64,000 nucleotides of DNA, taken from NCBI GenBank assembly GCA_002205965.3, contig NADL03000762.1, positions 558,001 through 622,000 of the forward strand, read 5' to 3'. The notes beneath the pieces are model-generated. The model did no database searches. It had not been told where the DNA came from and saw only the letters and a program-made list of their open reading frames with translations. The stretch comes from Kappaphycus alvarezii (Eukaryota; Rhodophyta; Florideophyceae; Gigartinales; Solieriaceae). A program made the translations under genes and the position numbers. Positions 44,700-57,186 of this stretch are shown here, in pieces (positions within the stretch are counted from its first letter, which is position 1; the number at the start of each line of letters is the position of its first letter).

Positions 44700-44935
44700 T
44701 GTTAGGTTTCAATTAGTATGTGGCATGCACACGTGTATTGTCAGCGAGAGACAGTAGCACGTACATGTACTTTCAGCAGCATAAATAGTCTGCATGTAGT
44801 GCTCCTCTGTGGCCTATACCCCTGACCTGGTCTTCAGGACAAGAGAGGCTTTAGTGATTGGATGTGCAACAGTTCTCGTCCGTGCTTTGCAACTTCGGAG
44901 TTAAGTTGTAACATAAACCGATTTTACCAGCACGA
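44700..44935 (-). repeat. dispersed repeat, copy B (5' LTR or leader of copia)
   Basis: Reverse-complement partner of 12070-12310. It stands immediately upstream of the minus-strand gag, which suggests an LTR. It contains GACCTGGTCTTCAGG, the same hairpin region as copy A but less symmetric. Confidence 0.5.
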
Positions 44936-45571
44936 ATACCCAAGTTAGTCATTGCGAGGGTGCAATCAAGGTACGATTGTCGTTGAATATGTGGACGAGA
45001 TTCCGTCGCTAAGGCAAGTTAACGCCATTTTTAGAATACATTTATGTTTAGGGCGTCTAATGGGCACTTCACAGACTCCATTGATTTCAATTTCTCGTAT
45101 TCACGTTAAAAAGATTGAGTATACCAAGATATTAGGAGAAGATTCCGTCAACAAGTTGAGTACTCAGGGGCGATTTTGCGAAAGAAAAGGAGGAGATGTC
45201 CAACGAAGAGTCAGTAAAAGGGCATTTAATTGCCGAATGGAGTATACGCTTCTCCTTCAACAGAGAACATAGTTCGTCTAGGAACAAGAGCGCACCCAAG
45301 TAATGACATAACTGAAGATGCCCAAAAAAGTTATATGCGACAGATGGCTGTGACGTATATCGTAGAGAAGGTCGTTCATTAGCCCAAGCCAGGGGACATA
45401 TCAAAGTACTTTCAGTATTCTTTAGAAGTATACGAAGAAATCTGCGGGGCAATTAATGGTATCCAGACCACGGTGAGGGAATGTTTAGACCTTACCAAGA
45501 AGGTAAGTAGGTCTACGAGGCGTTCGGTAAGTCGTTCATCTGCGAGAAACACGACATAACTTCATCTTATT
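44936..45571. other. no recognised gene
   Basis: Plus and minus frames are short. They may belong to the element whose gag follows at 45572, but nothing decisive was seen. Confidence 0.4.
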
Positions 45572-46088
45572 GTGCTCTTAGGAGACGAAGCTCATCAAAT
45601 AAGAGATATAGAGAAGATTGGCAGTCTGGATCCAGTGCACGTTGCACATAAAATATATAAGAGTTCTTTGGAGAACGCTCGTTGCCGTAGAAGAGGGAAT
45701 GGATCATTCTTTGATGCAAGGCGCACTTGGTACAGCCTTTTCGAGGACTTTCTTCTTCAGAAGGAGGACGAAAGACGTCTTATATCTTGAGATATAGAGA
45801 GAGATGCTGCCAGGTTTTTTGATAATATTGGTAGCGTTCATTTGGATGCTACAGCCTATGAGGTGTGGGACGACTTGGAGGCCCGGTTATGCAGCAAGGC
45901 CCAGCTCAGCGCGTTGCAGGATAAATTATTCGACATGAAGTGGGAAGAGAGCTATGAGTCGGTGTCTGCTTTCGGTAAACTCCTTCGATCTGCGTCCATG
46001 ACATTGTAAATTCCAATCTCGGACGAGTTGCTTTTGAACCGCTTCAAAGTAGGCCTTCCAAGACGCCTTCAATACCAAGCCAATTAGT
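45572..46088 (+). pseudogene. retrotransposon gag remnant
   Basis: One plus frame passes through two stops (TGA 45788, TAA 46007). It reads LDPVHVAHKIYKSSLENAR, then YEVWDDLEARLCSKAQLSAL, QDKLFDMKWEESYESVSAFG and LLLNRFKVGLPRRLQYQA. The pattern W..L..R......L...L..........V..F...L.......d..l..rF..GLP..l is that of copia/gypsy gag polyproteins. No zinc knuckle, protease or LTR could be linked to it, so it is a solitary fragment. Confidence 0.6.
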
Positions 46089-49000
46089 GCAAAAAAATAA
46101 CAACATCTTCACAACACATGCATTCAAGCTCTTTGATCTAACATGTCATCAGGAAGTTCCTTCCTGCTCGCTGGTACCGCCGATAGCCCTATCGATATCC
46201 TAATCCAGTCTATCTCCCTTCTCGGAGGTTCTTTTTGGTATATTTCCAAGGCATAAGATACTAGGTTACGCTCTGTATATCAATTTTCCACAGGCAAACG
46301 CGCTGCTGAGAAGGCTTCCATCGCTTATGACTTCCCTGACGCAACTAAACTTAAGAAATTGATACGGAGGTTTCTTGAAGAACTCTTCCTTCCGGAGGAT
46401 TCCATTTTGTCCCTCCAATTTTCAATGTAATTTCTTCCTGATCGAATCTTACACCCTTGATGTGCTCTGAGTATGCTTTCGATGCTACGCTGAAATTGTC
46501 TCTTCCGGACCCAACCGTCGTTTTTATATCTTCGAGACACGTCTGTTTCAATATTTAAGTTTTCTTTCTGTTCCAGTGTTTTCGCCCCCGTCCTTGACTG
46601 CATAATTTCAAACGAAAAAGGTCATTATTCAATACCAGAAAACCGTAATCAATCATAACGTTCTGTAGATCGACCACCTCTACTCAATGACATAAAAATT
46701 CAGGGCATTCAAGATTAAAATTTTTATGATTACGAAAACTTCTCTTAGCCTTTTCAGAGGGTAAATGTCCTGTGATTTATTCTTAGAGAGTTTTACAGTG
46801 ATTGTCAGATTATTTTTATGTCGAACAGTGTACTAATAAATCTCTGTGATACATATTTTTCTATGTCCTGTAGTACTATTACACTGTATTTTCCCAACGT
46901 TTAATAGTTTCCTACCCATAAATCTTATTCTTGTCTTTCCAACAAATTTCTAATCATGAATATGTTTAGCTGTATATTTAAAAGTCCAAGTTACGGGGAA
47001 ATTTTTTGAGGAATTAAATTGAGAAACTAAACATGCTAGAGGTAACTAAACGTTTTCTTGAATTAACTGTCTTCTCCTTCGGTAAATACCCTCTGGAAGG
47101 GCAAAGGGTTGACACTTTGTGTGCTAATGATGAAAACATTCGGTAGGCGTTATGGAGAGGGGTCCATTAATGTTCCAAATCGATTTTTGTTAAAAAGTGA
47201 AAGAATGAAGAATTTTTCAGCCACTTTTACATCCAGTAAATTGACAATTATCTGCAGGTTACCAATAAAAATGCATACCTTTTTTAAAAAAGCTGCTTAT
47301 AGTAATTAGTAATCAAAATTTTGTAGGATTTGCGGTGAACGAAATGATTACTAAAAATACTTCAAGAATTTCGAGTGGTGTTTTTTCTGCATAAATTAGA
47401 TTCCGAGAGAGAAAAGATTCCGCAATTAAATTTTGATTTCCAAATCTGAATCTCTTTAGCTATTGATAACCATATAAGCTATTTAGCTCATTCTGTGCTA
47501 CTGGATACAGTTTTTTCTAATTAATGGCGATATGTAAAGTTAGACTGGAGGCTCCTACGACTTAGATTTGTTTAGAAAAATATCTAAGCAAACGTATAAC
47601 TCATATCCACATTAGTATTTAACTTTCTTATTACAGAAAATCTGATAAATGTAATTAACATACATAATTCAATAATAAAAAAGTATTTTTTAAGTGAACA
47701 GAAAAACTGACAAATTCTTATTTAACTTTGATTACGCAATAATTAAAATTTTGTTTTTAACTAAAAAGGGGCAAAAGAGTGGGTTTAAATTTACTTGCCG
47801 CTAATTTACACACATCAGAAGAAGAAGAAGAAGATTGAGATGGTACAAAAATGATCAAGATTGATCTACAATCTATAAAAACACTTTGAAGTTGACAAAA
47901 GATTTAAAGAGCTAGTTTGAACGTATATACAAATGAACATGTACAGTAAATTCAATATAATTTACATAGTATAAAGTATTGCAATTAAGAAAATTATTCT
48001 AGTGAAAAAATATCTGAAGTTACAGTCTTCGGATGATTAGGTGATCTCGATAATGAAATGACAAATTATTAAACTATGATCCATTTTATTGCAATTTTCG
48101 ACTGTTTTCTACGACAATGCAATGCAACAATTGTTATTTAAAATAAAAACAAGCACAAATTGGATTACTGTTTTTCAAACCCCTCAAAAAGCTGATATTA
48201 GAATGCTATCAGTTATTGAGATTTGGTATTTCAGATTTATAAGACAAAAGATATACAAAAGATATATGGATTGAACGAATTTGATAAACCTCGGTATTTA
48301 TACCGCAATGTTAACTTCAATTTGATGGTGTGATATATTTTAGTAAAGCAGAGTTAAAAACTCCTTGCATTGGAACTCCGGTATAAATATGTTGGAGGAA
48401 AGTCTGGTAGACCGCTGTATGCTACGCATACTATGGTTCCATGTAACAGGTAGCCACCATCCAAATTTCTTGCAGTTTCCTAGTAAAGTAAAACAACATT
48501 AGCTTCCTATGACGATGCAACTGAGGAGAAATTTACTTGTTTATTTTCCTATCTAGGAATGGAAGCAGTACCTTACAGATCTCCGTTACACATATTGTCA
48601 CACTAGATCGACTAAGTAGCCTTACACGTCCATTAGAGTTATACTTACTTGATCTTTTGCAACATAAAAGTATTTTTGGTCAGAGTGGAGGAAATTTTAG
48701 GACATAAAGAAGAACATAACAAAGGGTTTTTCTTAATTTATTCATATCACCGGAGAGATTCTTCGAGCTGGGTATGCAACAAGTCGAAGGAAATATCCCG
48801 TGGTGAGTACTGTCGTCGCGCGACATTGTTAGAAATTTATTTTGTAAAATTGTAGAATGTTATTTATCATTGTCACCCAAAGTTGCTAGTTTTCTATATA
48901 GCGGAAAATAAATATTTGTCAATGTACAGGTTGAAAATCAATATCAAGCATATTTTAGGTGTACATAAGGGCCATTTAGAGTTCCAGAAGCATTAATTGT

Positions 49001-50972
49001 TCCGTTGACGTTTATTGACGATGTGCTAAATCCATGACACTACATACAGCTGAATTATTCATCCTTGTTACAAAGGGAATTAAAAAATCAAAGCTCAGAG
49101 CGCTTAGTAGTCAGATTTTGAAATTTTCGGTTATAGAAAGCTCGTAGGTGAACTAATTCTCAGTCAGTAGGTACAAGATCTGATTTCTACTATCTATATA
49201 CAATAAAAATGTTCTCATATGAGCTTTGATTTTTGTTTTGCAATAGAAATTGAATTTTATAGCTATACAAATCAGAATCGTAGTACACGTGGATCCAGCT
49301 CCCCGAAAGAATGTGTGTTGGCGAGCAACTATTTTGTTTGATGACGAATTCTAAATAAATTGTAAGCTGTAATTGTAGTTCGTAGGAAAGTTATCGAGAA
49401 ACAGTCCAAAAAATGACAGAATCCTGGAAAAAATCTCACAAAAACTCCAACTAAAAGTTTTAATTTTATTAAACTTTTGTTTAGTAGCTCGCTAAAATGG
49501 TAATTTTGCAGAACCATTTGAACATATTTGAATCGCGCGCTGGTGAGGTCCATTTTTTGTTCCAAATATCAGCTTCCTTTTTCAGTGGTAGTTAACAGGT
49601 AGCAAGAACTCCTATGCTCATTTACTCTCCCATGCCTGTCCTTCTTTTCGCCGTCGCGACTCCGTTTTGAATTTCCATCTCTCCCCTCAAGTCTCTTTGT
49701 ACCCTGTGCCTGTTTTTATATCCCTCCGGACTATTCACACTTTCCCTCTTGCTCGCCGAAACAGTGGAGTGCCGATCGTCAACTCTCTCAGCAAATGTTT
49801 CGCTTATCCCATTTTCGCTCTCTTTCTCTCTCTTCAAATTCTCTACAGTATCCTCCCCCCTTGCTTGCAGTCTTTTGCTTCCACAGCAACCCCTTTTCTT
49901 TCTTATTCTTTGCCAGTTTTACTACCCGTCGTCTTGGAGTTGGTTTTGTAATCCTCCGCAGCACTCTCTGGTCATTAAGCGCATAATTCTACAACCACAA
50001 ACAGGCCGTCCCAAGACCAATAATGGAAGTATCCGATAAATTTCAAACTCAGGGGGCGGTAATTCGCGACTAGTCAGATATAATGATGGGCCAAGCTGTA
50101 ACAACTCCGATTCAAATAAATGGGGTTTTCGTCAGTAAGCCATCTTCATTTTAGAAACGTTTAACTGAGCACAAAATACTCATGACAGCTGATTTGATAC
50201 AGGCAGTTTCCGCTGAACAAAGCGTGGCAATGAGATTATACTCAATATTGGCAGTATATACTAACATCAACGCGTTGATGCCGTTGCCATCAACCCCAGG
50301 ATCTATGCAACAATTTTTAAGCGTCTCAATTTCACTTTCTGTTCAAAATTCAACTCCTGGAATCCAGAAAACCGAAACTCCGCAATGTTTTCCACGTGTA
50401 ACCGAAATCCCGCATAACACTCAACCGAAAACAAAAACCTCGTAAGTTGTTTCTGCTCAGCAGAGTGCTTTTATGCAAGCTTTTTCCAGGACTTGAAAGT
50501 TCTGGATACGATAAGGATGCAGCTCGGTCCGCTAAATTGTCTATTGAAGAGCAAACAAGAAATCAGGGAAATGCGAGGCATGTTGTCGTAGGGTTATGAA
50601 ACTGTGCATCAGATTCCGGAGCGAAATGAACTACCGATTGCCTTCACTTTAGTACGAAGCTGTGGGGAGATACTTGAACCTATACAAATCACTGCTTCCC
50701 GATAGAAAGAAGAAACAGGATTTGCAAGTTTTGCAATACGAAGGTAAGAGTTGACAAAAACTTGCGGCCTGTGTAACATTTTCACTTTTTGCATCTGCTC
50801 TGGCCTTGCAACAGATTACCAGGCCCAGAGATGGAGCAACTCCTCAGGATCTCGGCGTGAACTAGTAAGTTTTTAACGAGAAGGACAATACAGGAGACGA
50901 GGACCGGAAAAAAAGTGAAGAAAAAGGAGTGGATAGTCATTGTCAGCGCGAAGAGCATTCTGATATCCAATC
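46089..50972. other. AT-rich region, no recognised gene
   Basis: Nearly 5 kb of low-GC DNA. Weak hints only: a shifted plus frame near 48560 reads EAVPYRSPLHIL, similar to the copia VPYRS.vG motif; a (GAA)n stretch lies at about 47817-47833; and a pyrimidine-rich tract runs from 49650 to 49900. No frame is long enough or motif-rich enough to annotate. Confidence 0.5.
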
Positions 50973-52416
50973 ATGTTCATCAAGTCATGCAAGAAAAGCG
51001 CTATAAAGATAAATTTAGCCTGGTTCTTCTGCGATTGCAGCCAATATGTACAGCCAGACGCCCTCTTTGCAACAAATTCCAACTTCTTCACGCAGCAGAG
51101 GCAGATAAACGAGGCCTATTTCCTGGCACAAACCCCCTCGGATTGGGGGAGTGCATGTATGGGATGCTACAGGCATTGAGGTATTTAAAGGAAGTTTGAT
51201 GAACGCGGTAATGAAGTTATCTGTACTGCGGTGCCGTCCGTTTGACATGTTCAACTGAATGAATGGCGGATGCAAAAGTCCTGAAAGGGAACTTATGAAG
51301 TTAGTTCGACCGGGCAGTGAAGAAAAATTACTATGTGCAAGTGATACTGCTGGTAACCACTTGGAATAATTCTATTGGTAGTTATTGGAATATGTGAAAA
51401 GAAGCACAATCGAAGGATTGCATTCAGGGTACGGAACAGTAATTTTTGACGAATAGGAAGATACAAGAAAGCAGACTGCTGTTTTTGTGCTTCTCAGGAC
51501 CAAAAGTGGAGACGAAATACCGAGTAATAAATTTCTGATTAAAACAGTTTATACCAGTTCAAATATAAAGTCAGGGCGTTACAATATGTGAAAATATTGG
51601 AAGACTCCCTGTCAAAGTTTCAAGTTGGAGACATTGCTTGCGCAGGGACCAGCGATAATGCGCAGGCTTGCATCAGCTCCAGGCCTATGCTTTCTCAAAT
51701 AAATGCAGGTGTGTTCACATTCAATGACCAAAGCCATGTCGCGGACCTTCTCACAGAAGACGTCGCTGATATTGTGTGGATACGAAATATTTTGCACAAT
51801 GTTCTCTATATTGTCAATTTTTTAAATGGTAAGAAGAAGCTGAAGACTCTCCCGCAGAGTCATTTATGAGAATAAAACCTCGCTTAGAACTGAGATAAGA
51901 CGCAGTATAAATGAGCTTCAGAATCGGCGTCAAATCAGACACACTGATTTTGTTTAGCCCATGCTGTCAGAAGAATTTTTTCGCAAAGTCGCAAAAGTAC
52001 ACAGAATGGTTCTGATTTTACGTCGGTATTTGTAATTCTTTGACTCTAATGAATACCGAATAATCATTTTTCTTCCTCAAATTCTGGAACTTGGGATTTT
52101 CATTAAATAATTGGACCTGGACAGCGCTATGAAAGAATGGTTACAGGAGGTTTATAGGAGAAGGAGAAATAGTCCAGTTTCCAGTACCATTAAGGTTACG
52201 TTCGTACAAGATATTTATTATGCCGCATATGTTTTGGATCCTACTACGGACCTCACCATCGTCGAGGAGGACAAGTATATTTTCATGTTTTGGGCACACG
52301 CGCGGTCGTATACTCCAGCTCTCTATGACGATTCAAGGATTGCCTTGTTGCAAGAAGAGCAACTGGTTGTATATTCAGAGGGGAGCATAGTTTGGAAAGG
52401 AAAAAAGGGAGTCTAG
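50973..52416 (+). pseudogene. hAT-family transposase remnant
   Basis: Shifted plus frames follow hAT order. First, KINLAWFFCDCSQYVQPDAL (about 51020) resembles the region before the catalytic core. Then GTVIFDE-stop-EDTRKQTAVFVLL (51430-51480) aligns with the first catalytic Asp (usually DGW), where TAG 51454 probably replaces Trp. Then DIACAGTSDNAQACISSRPM (51630-51690) matches the tDna.nc..A motif, and the sequence runs on to HVADLLTEDVADIVWIRNIL. Last comes IYYAAYVLDPTTDLTIVEED at about 52215-52275, the AAYlLdP motif near the hAT dimerisation part. The order and four separate motifs make hAT likely. It is inactive. Confidence 0.6.
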
Positions 52417-52845
52417 AGATGAAGCCTATCTGTAGTGCTACAGGGAGAAGCCATTGGCTTTATAAAGAAACACAACTCGCCAAACCAATGGCCTTATATC
52501 CTTTGCGATTCAAAATATGTATTTATTTCCCTCGCTTTGTGCGGTGGAACATAGATTAAGCGCACGAAAACGGATTTACACGAGCGTGATAAATCGTCCT
52601 AGGAATAAAAAGGTAGAAAGACTCATGGTTTGTTATTTGAATCTTCATACCAGGTTGAAGGCTAGGATAAACAACCAAATGCAGATTTACGATGAGAATA
52701 ATCAAAAGAACCAGAAGCAATCAGAACGAGTGTTGAGTACAAACAATGAAGGAAAGTCAAGATTCGAGCTTTTCTTTGAGTTTAACTGCTGCAGCAACGC
52801 ATCACAGATGATGATATTGGTCAGACTCTCCGCTCGGTTTTCCGT
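52417..52845. other. 3' end of the copia element; no LTR found
   Basis: The copia RNase H frame continues past its TAA at 52848-52846 into TENRAESLTN and then loses meaning. No copy of the 5' LTR-like sequence was found here, so the 3' LTR is missing or too diverged to see. Confidence 0.45.
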
Positions 52846-54357
52846 TTAAGGAGTATACTGTACCATAACCGTTCGGTGGGTGACTGTATCCTTAACATAG
52901 TGGTACCGAATACCGATGTGCTTGACCTTACGGAGTCCTTGAACATCTTCCGTCCATCGGATAGCACCCAAGTTGTGCTGGAAAACCACAGTAGCATTCC
53001 GTTGCGGACAAAACATTTCTTTGAGAACCGAGCGGACCCAGACGACTTCACGCACACAAGTGCTGAGGGCGTAAAACTCTGCCTCGGATGTAGACAGTGT
53101 GGTTGCAGACTGCAACCTAAAACTCCACACAACAGGACCACCGTTGACGGTCAACAAATAACCCGATCGGGAGAGACGATGAGTGTGGTCGAGGGCCCAG
53201 TCCGCGTCACTCCAAGTCTTCAGGTTTACCTGTCCATCACCGTTCGGTAGAAAGATGCCAATGTCCTGCGTACCGATGAGGTAGCGGACTACATGCTTGG
53301 CAATCCTCCAGTGCTTGACTTCCGGTGCGGACTGAAACTTTCCCAGCATTGACGCAGCTGTAGCAATGTCCGGTCGGGTTCGAGTAGCCAGAAAAAGTAG
53401 CAACCCTACGATTCTCCGATACGGTACGTTCTCCATTACCATTGTCTCCGTAGCGGTCAACGTCCTTCTCTCCTCATACAGAGGGTGTGATAGAGGTAGC
53501 GGGGAAGGTGCTGGCTTTGCATTCTTCATTCCTGCGGCTTCGATGATCTTGCCGATGTACGGTTGTTGTGAGAGGAAAGTACCGTCCGGAATTTGTTGAA
53601 CTTGCACACCAAGGAACTGCGTGCACTCTCCGAGTTCGGACGTAACTAATTGCTTCCACAGCTCCTTCTTCACATCAGATACTGTACTTTCCGAGCCGGT
53701 GATGAGAATGTCATCCACGCACACAAACAAGAACACCGTTTCGGAACCTTGGCCACCAATAAAGAGGCAGTCGTTGGACTTCGACATACTGAAGCCGAGT
53801 CGGCGGAGTACCTTAGCAAGGGTCTTTTACCATAGCTTCGGGGCTTGACGTAGACCGTACAGGGACTTCAGAAGTCTGAAAAATTTCCGAACGGAGTTGA
53901 ACGATGTCCCAGGGATGTGGGGAAGCCTGACCCAGACTTCTTCCGATTCGGACAGGGGTGCGTACAGGAACGCCCCGTTTACATCAAAGTGCTGTGTCTT
54001 CCAGCCCTTGGCTGCTGCTATGGCTAACAGTATCAGAACGGGCTCGATGCAGGCAACGGGAGCGTACAGCTCAAACTCCAGGAAGTCTGCCTCATCTTGG
54101 AAGTTCCCCCTGGCCACCAATCGGCCTTTAAACCGTTTCGGATACCCTTTCTCATCTCTCTTCAACTTGAGGATGATTCCAGACGGAAGAACCTTAACTC
54201 CTGGTGGGGGACAGACTTCTCATCCCATGTTCCGGCATCGCGGAGGGTCTTGTACTCCTCGTTGATTGCCTCCACCCACTGTTCCCGTTCGGTTGACTTG
54301 AGCGCCTGGGACAATTTGGGATCGTCCGAGGTTGAAACGAACTTCGGCGTGGCCTAA
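52846..54357 (-). pseudogene. copia reverse transcriptase and RNase H
   Basis: Starts near EREQWVEAINEEYKTLRDAG. After a frameshift near 54200 it reads KGRLVARGNFQD, HFDVNGAFLYAPL (first Asp of the active site) and RLLKSLYGLRQAPKLW, followed by TAA (53829-53827) where the family has another residue. It continues in the same phase: FVCVDDILITGS (intact VDD), GLLLFLATRTRPDIATAASM, then RNase H with TWSDADWALD, SGYLLTVNGGPVVWS, LSTSEAEFYALS and HIGIRYHYVKD. A second TAA at 52848 interrupts the tail. All RT and RNase H catalytic acids appear present. Two stops and one indel block translation. Confidence 0.85.
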
Positions 54358-54367
54358 TGACTGTACC

Positions 54368-55933
54368 TCACCGATCGGACAGGACGCAAACCAGGACGAT
54401 TCGAATTTCTTGTTTCCGGTTCGGGTTCCTCTTCTCCCTCATCAGGCATATGGGTGAGCATGTCTTCCGTGATCGGATGGCCAGGTCCCTCACTAGAGGA
54501 GGAGGATGAAGATGAGGAACCGTCTTCGTCCCCGTCGTTGTTGCCACCATCGCCCCTGACCCACTGGGGTCAGCTACTGTAGTTTCCGATCCTGACAGCG
54601 GTATGTCGACATAATCTGAGTCAGAGTGGTCTTCTCCTTCGTCAGACGACACTTGAACTTCTCCGCTACGGAGCAACTGTAAGCCAGGGAACTCATCCTC
54701 ATACGCACGGACATGTTTTGTCCTGACAATTCCCGATGCGGTCAACACGAGGTAGACACCTCCACCGTCATGTCCCGCACAAAGGCCTTCCTCCAACCTT
54801 TGACTGAAGGTCGGTAGCCTTTCTAAGACGGAGTGATAGAGCATACGACAACCGAACGGTTTGATGTACTGTAGCTCAGGTGATTGATACCCGTACACGG
54901 AGTCAAAGGGAACTTTCCCTGTCTTGGAGTGCAGAACCATGTTCTTGCACACGGTCACATGTCGGATGGCATAGTGCCAATACCCGCTCGGTAGATTTGC
55001 TTGCAACAGTGCAGCACGGGTTATTGACACAACAATTCCATGATACCGTTCGGACAGACCATTTGACGCTGGGGTATAGCTCGTAGCCGTACTGACTTCA
55101 ACCCCATCTGCCCGTAGAATGGCCTGTGCCCTCTGAAATTCCTTTCTGCCATCGGTGTGCAACGACCGCACCACTGCCCCCGATTGCTTCTCAAATTTCT
55201 TGACGAACCAAAGCATGGCATCTGACGCTTCACCTTTCTTCCGGACGGGCACAGTGTGGACGTACCTGGAGTACTCGTCCACGATGGTGACAAAATACTT
55301 ATGTCCACCCTCAGACGCCGTTCGGATTTTCCCCTTAGTGTCAGCGTGTAAATGACCAATCGCTCTTGCGTTGGTCAGACTTCCTTGGTACCGTTTACAG
55401 AACTTCGACTTGGTGCACACAACCCATCCTTCCGGTGTGGGGACCAACTTGGGAAGCATTCCGTATCGTATGTGCCGCCTGATCTGCGGCAGGGTAAGGG
55501 CGTGGCCTAAACGGAGGTGCCACGTGTTTGTCGTATCGGTTTTTGTCGTATCCCTTTCCCCGGACAGTCCTGTACTCAACTGCTGGACGGGGATTGTAGG
55601 TTCTTCTTGAACGACTTCCCGATCGGTCTCATGAGGGGATTCAAATTTCCCTTCACTTTCCGTGTCGGTGTACTCACTTTCGTCATCCGACAACAGGTCG
55701 GGAGTGCTGTCCCTTTCTTCGGACGGTTCTTCCTCCGAAACTTCAACTTCCGCACGGTTTGATTGGGCACTGTACTCCCTGGCAACAGCCATAGACGCGC
55801 GGACTTGATCCTGATCCAGTACTGTAACGTCAACCGGAACGGATCCCTGACGGTCGGAGATGTAGAACAACCCATCTCGACCTTGATTTGCATACCCGAT
55901 AACGGAGTTACCATCCTCGGTGTCAATCAACAA
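54368..55933 (-). pseudogene. copia integrase with extended linker
   Basis: The frame begins just after the protease, after a 1-bp phase change near 55955. It has a Glu/Ser-rich linker, then the pre-integrase zinc module (TWHLRLGHALTLPQIRRHI, with the C...C pair around VVCTKSKFC). The catalytic core shows GHLHADTKGKIRT (Asp), SLHTDGRKEF (Asp) and NGLSERYHGIVVS (Glu), so the DDE triad is intact. The rest is GYWHYAIRHVTVCKN and FGCRMLYHSVLERL, then a long acidic C-terminal extension. The frame is open for 521 codons, the longest in this element. Confidence 0.85.
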
Positions 55934-56238
55934 CGCACACCCGGAATGAACAACACGTTGATCCCCTTATTGACGAGGACAGGGACGGATAGCAGACTCA
56001 TTGCAGTGTCCGGAGCGACCAACGTATCCAACAGTGACACCCGAACGGGACCTTCTTCACTGTACCAAGTTACCGGTCGGACTCCTTTCTCATCTGCAAT
56101 TACAGTTGAGTGATCTGCCAGCGCAATGGACACGTCACAGTCCGGTCGGTTTTCCACACGGTCCGCATACGGAGTCATGTGCGACGTTGTGCCGGAGTCC
56201 AACATCATCTTGTCAGTCCTCCGTTTCGTTTTTGCCAT
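55927..56238 (-). pseudogene. copia aspartic protease
   Basis: The frame contains MMLDSGTTSHMTPYADRV, the copia protease active-site loop (D-S-G), then SIALADHSTVIADEKGVRPV and VSLLDTLVAPDTAMSLLSVP. It overlaps the end of gag by about 34 bp in the -1 phase and runs into the integrase frame through another phase change. It would cut the polyprotein. Confidence 0.8.
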
Positions 56239-57062
56239 TGCGGGCGCTGCTTGGACTTCTTCTTGGTCCTACTACTCCATTTCGGTTTCTTCTCCTCGGC
56301 GGGTTCATGTTCCGAGGCGGAGCTATTGTCTCCTTTAGACGGCTTCTTGCCACCTTTGCGGCGGCCGAGTCGGTGGTTTGGGTTCTGTGGGTTGTCCCAA
56401 CAATCCGCTCCCTTGTGTCCCGGACGGCTGCAAAAGGTGCACTTCAACTTGGCTATCTTTGCCGTTTGGCCTTTCTCCGAGTCGGACTTGAGAGCTTTCC
56501 AGTCCTCGATGAGCCTTCCCGCAACGGACTCCCACGTTATGTCCTTCTCGGCTAACTTCTTGATAGCGGCCGTGACGGGTGAAAGCTCAGGGACCTCTAC
56601 AGAGGCCACCAGAATACCGACGGTGAGGGTGTCGTCGAATTTGGCATCCATGTTCCGGAGCTCCTCGACGATGCCAGCCATCTTGTCGATGTGCTTGGCC
56701 ATTTCTGACTTCAGACTTCTGTACCGAACGGAAACCAACACAGAGATTTTGGTGATTTTGGAGTCAGTTGACGTAGACCGGTAACAGGCGTCGAGTTTGT
56801 CCAGCATCTCCTTAGGTTTCCCTATCACCGTACGGACGACACGCAGGGCGTGATCAATGAGAGCGCCAAAAACAATGTTGCTCGCCTGACTTTGACGCTC
56901 AGCAAACTTAGCTTGAGCGTCAGAACTTCCCGATACGGTAGAGGTAGACAGTACCTCATCGAGATCCTTTGCCGAGCATGCGGCCTCCACACGGATTCTT
57001 CACAAACCGTAATCGGACTTGTCGTCAAGAGGACGAATACGGAGCTTCTCTTGATCAGACAT
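56205..57062 (-). pseudogene. copia gag with intact zinc knuckle
   Basis: ATG at 57062-57060 opens MSDQEKLRIRPLDDKSDYGL followed by TGA (57002-57000), where copia gags have Trp (Y..W..R). The same frame then stays open to 56205: RIRVEAACSAKDLDEVLS, the UBN2-type helices (VIGKPKEMLDKLDACY; LVSVRYRSLKSEMAKHIDKM) and a knuckle CTFCSRPGHKGADCW with correct CX2CX4HX4C spacing. A basic tail (KKPKWSSRTKKKSKQRPQW) follows. One G-to-A change explains the only stop. Confidence 0.8.
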
Positions 57063-57130
57063 ACTGTACGACGACCGAAACGGACAACTGAGCAAAGTTG
57101 AGATACAAGATACAGAGCTAGACGGTAGAC

Positions 57131-57146
57131 TCTGGGCCTATAACCT
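57131..57146 (-). other. primer-binding site, half-tRNA initiator-Met type
   Basis: On the minus strand AGGTTATAGGCCCAGA lies just after the LTR-like sequence and about 70 bp before gag. It is complementary, with one mismatch, to CTGGGCCCATAACC of the initiator tRNA-Met anticodon arm. Drosophila copia primes from the cleaved 5' half of that tRNA at an equivalent site. Confidence 0.6.
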
Positions 57147-57186
57147 GCTGAATAGAAAGGGTTGATTTACCGCTTCGGTCCCTGAG

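Larger units (their letters stand above)
37560..44935 (-). mobile_element. Ty1/copia element split by a nested insertion
   Basis: On the minus strand, in order from right to left: 5' repeat (44935-44700), gag (about 44040-43394), protease (43334-43098), integrase region (about 42700-41700), then the plus-strand DUF7869-like element (38915-41085), then RT and RNase H (about 38790-37560). The RT side lacks its first part, so the insertion probably fell inside the integrase-RT region. No 3' LTR was found. Confidence 0.6.

Noticed and set aside
12070..44935. A giant 33-kb transposon with terminal inverted repeats (Polinton- or Starship-like)
   Set aside because: The interior carries ordinary housekeeping genes and many unrelated TE remnants, and no capsid, polymerase B or tyrosine recombinase gene was seen. 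Two independent insertions of one repeat explain the pair.
49667..50039. Pyrimidine-rich plus frames rich in Ser/Leu/Phe
   Set aside because: Low-complexity tract with several overlapping open frames, no motif and no coding contrast.
52876..56784. Several plus-strand frames of 60-220 codons across the copia element
   Set aside because: All are antisense to minus-strand pol and gag with strong catalytic motifs.
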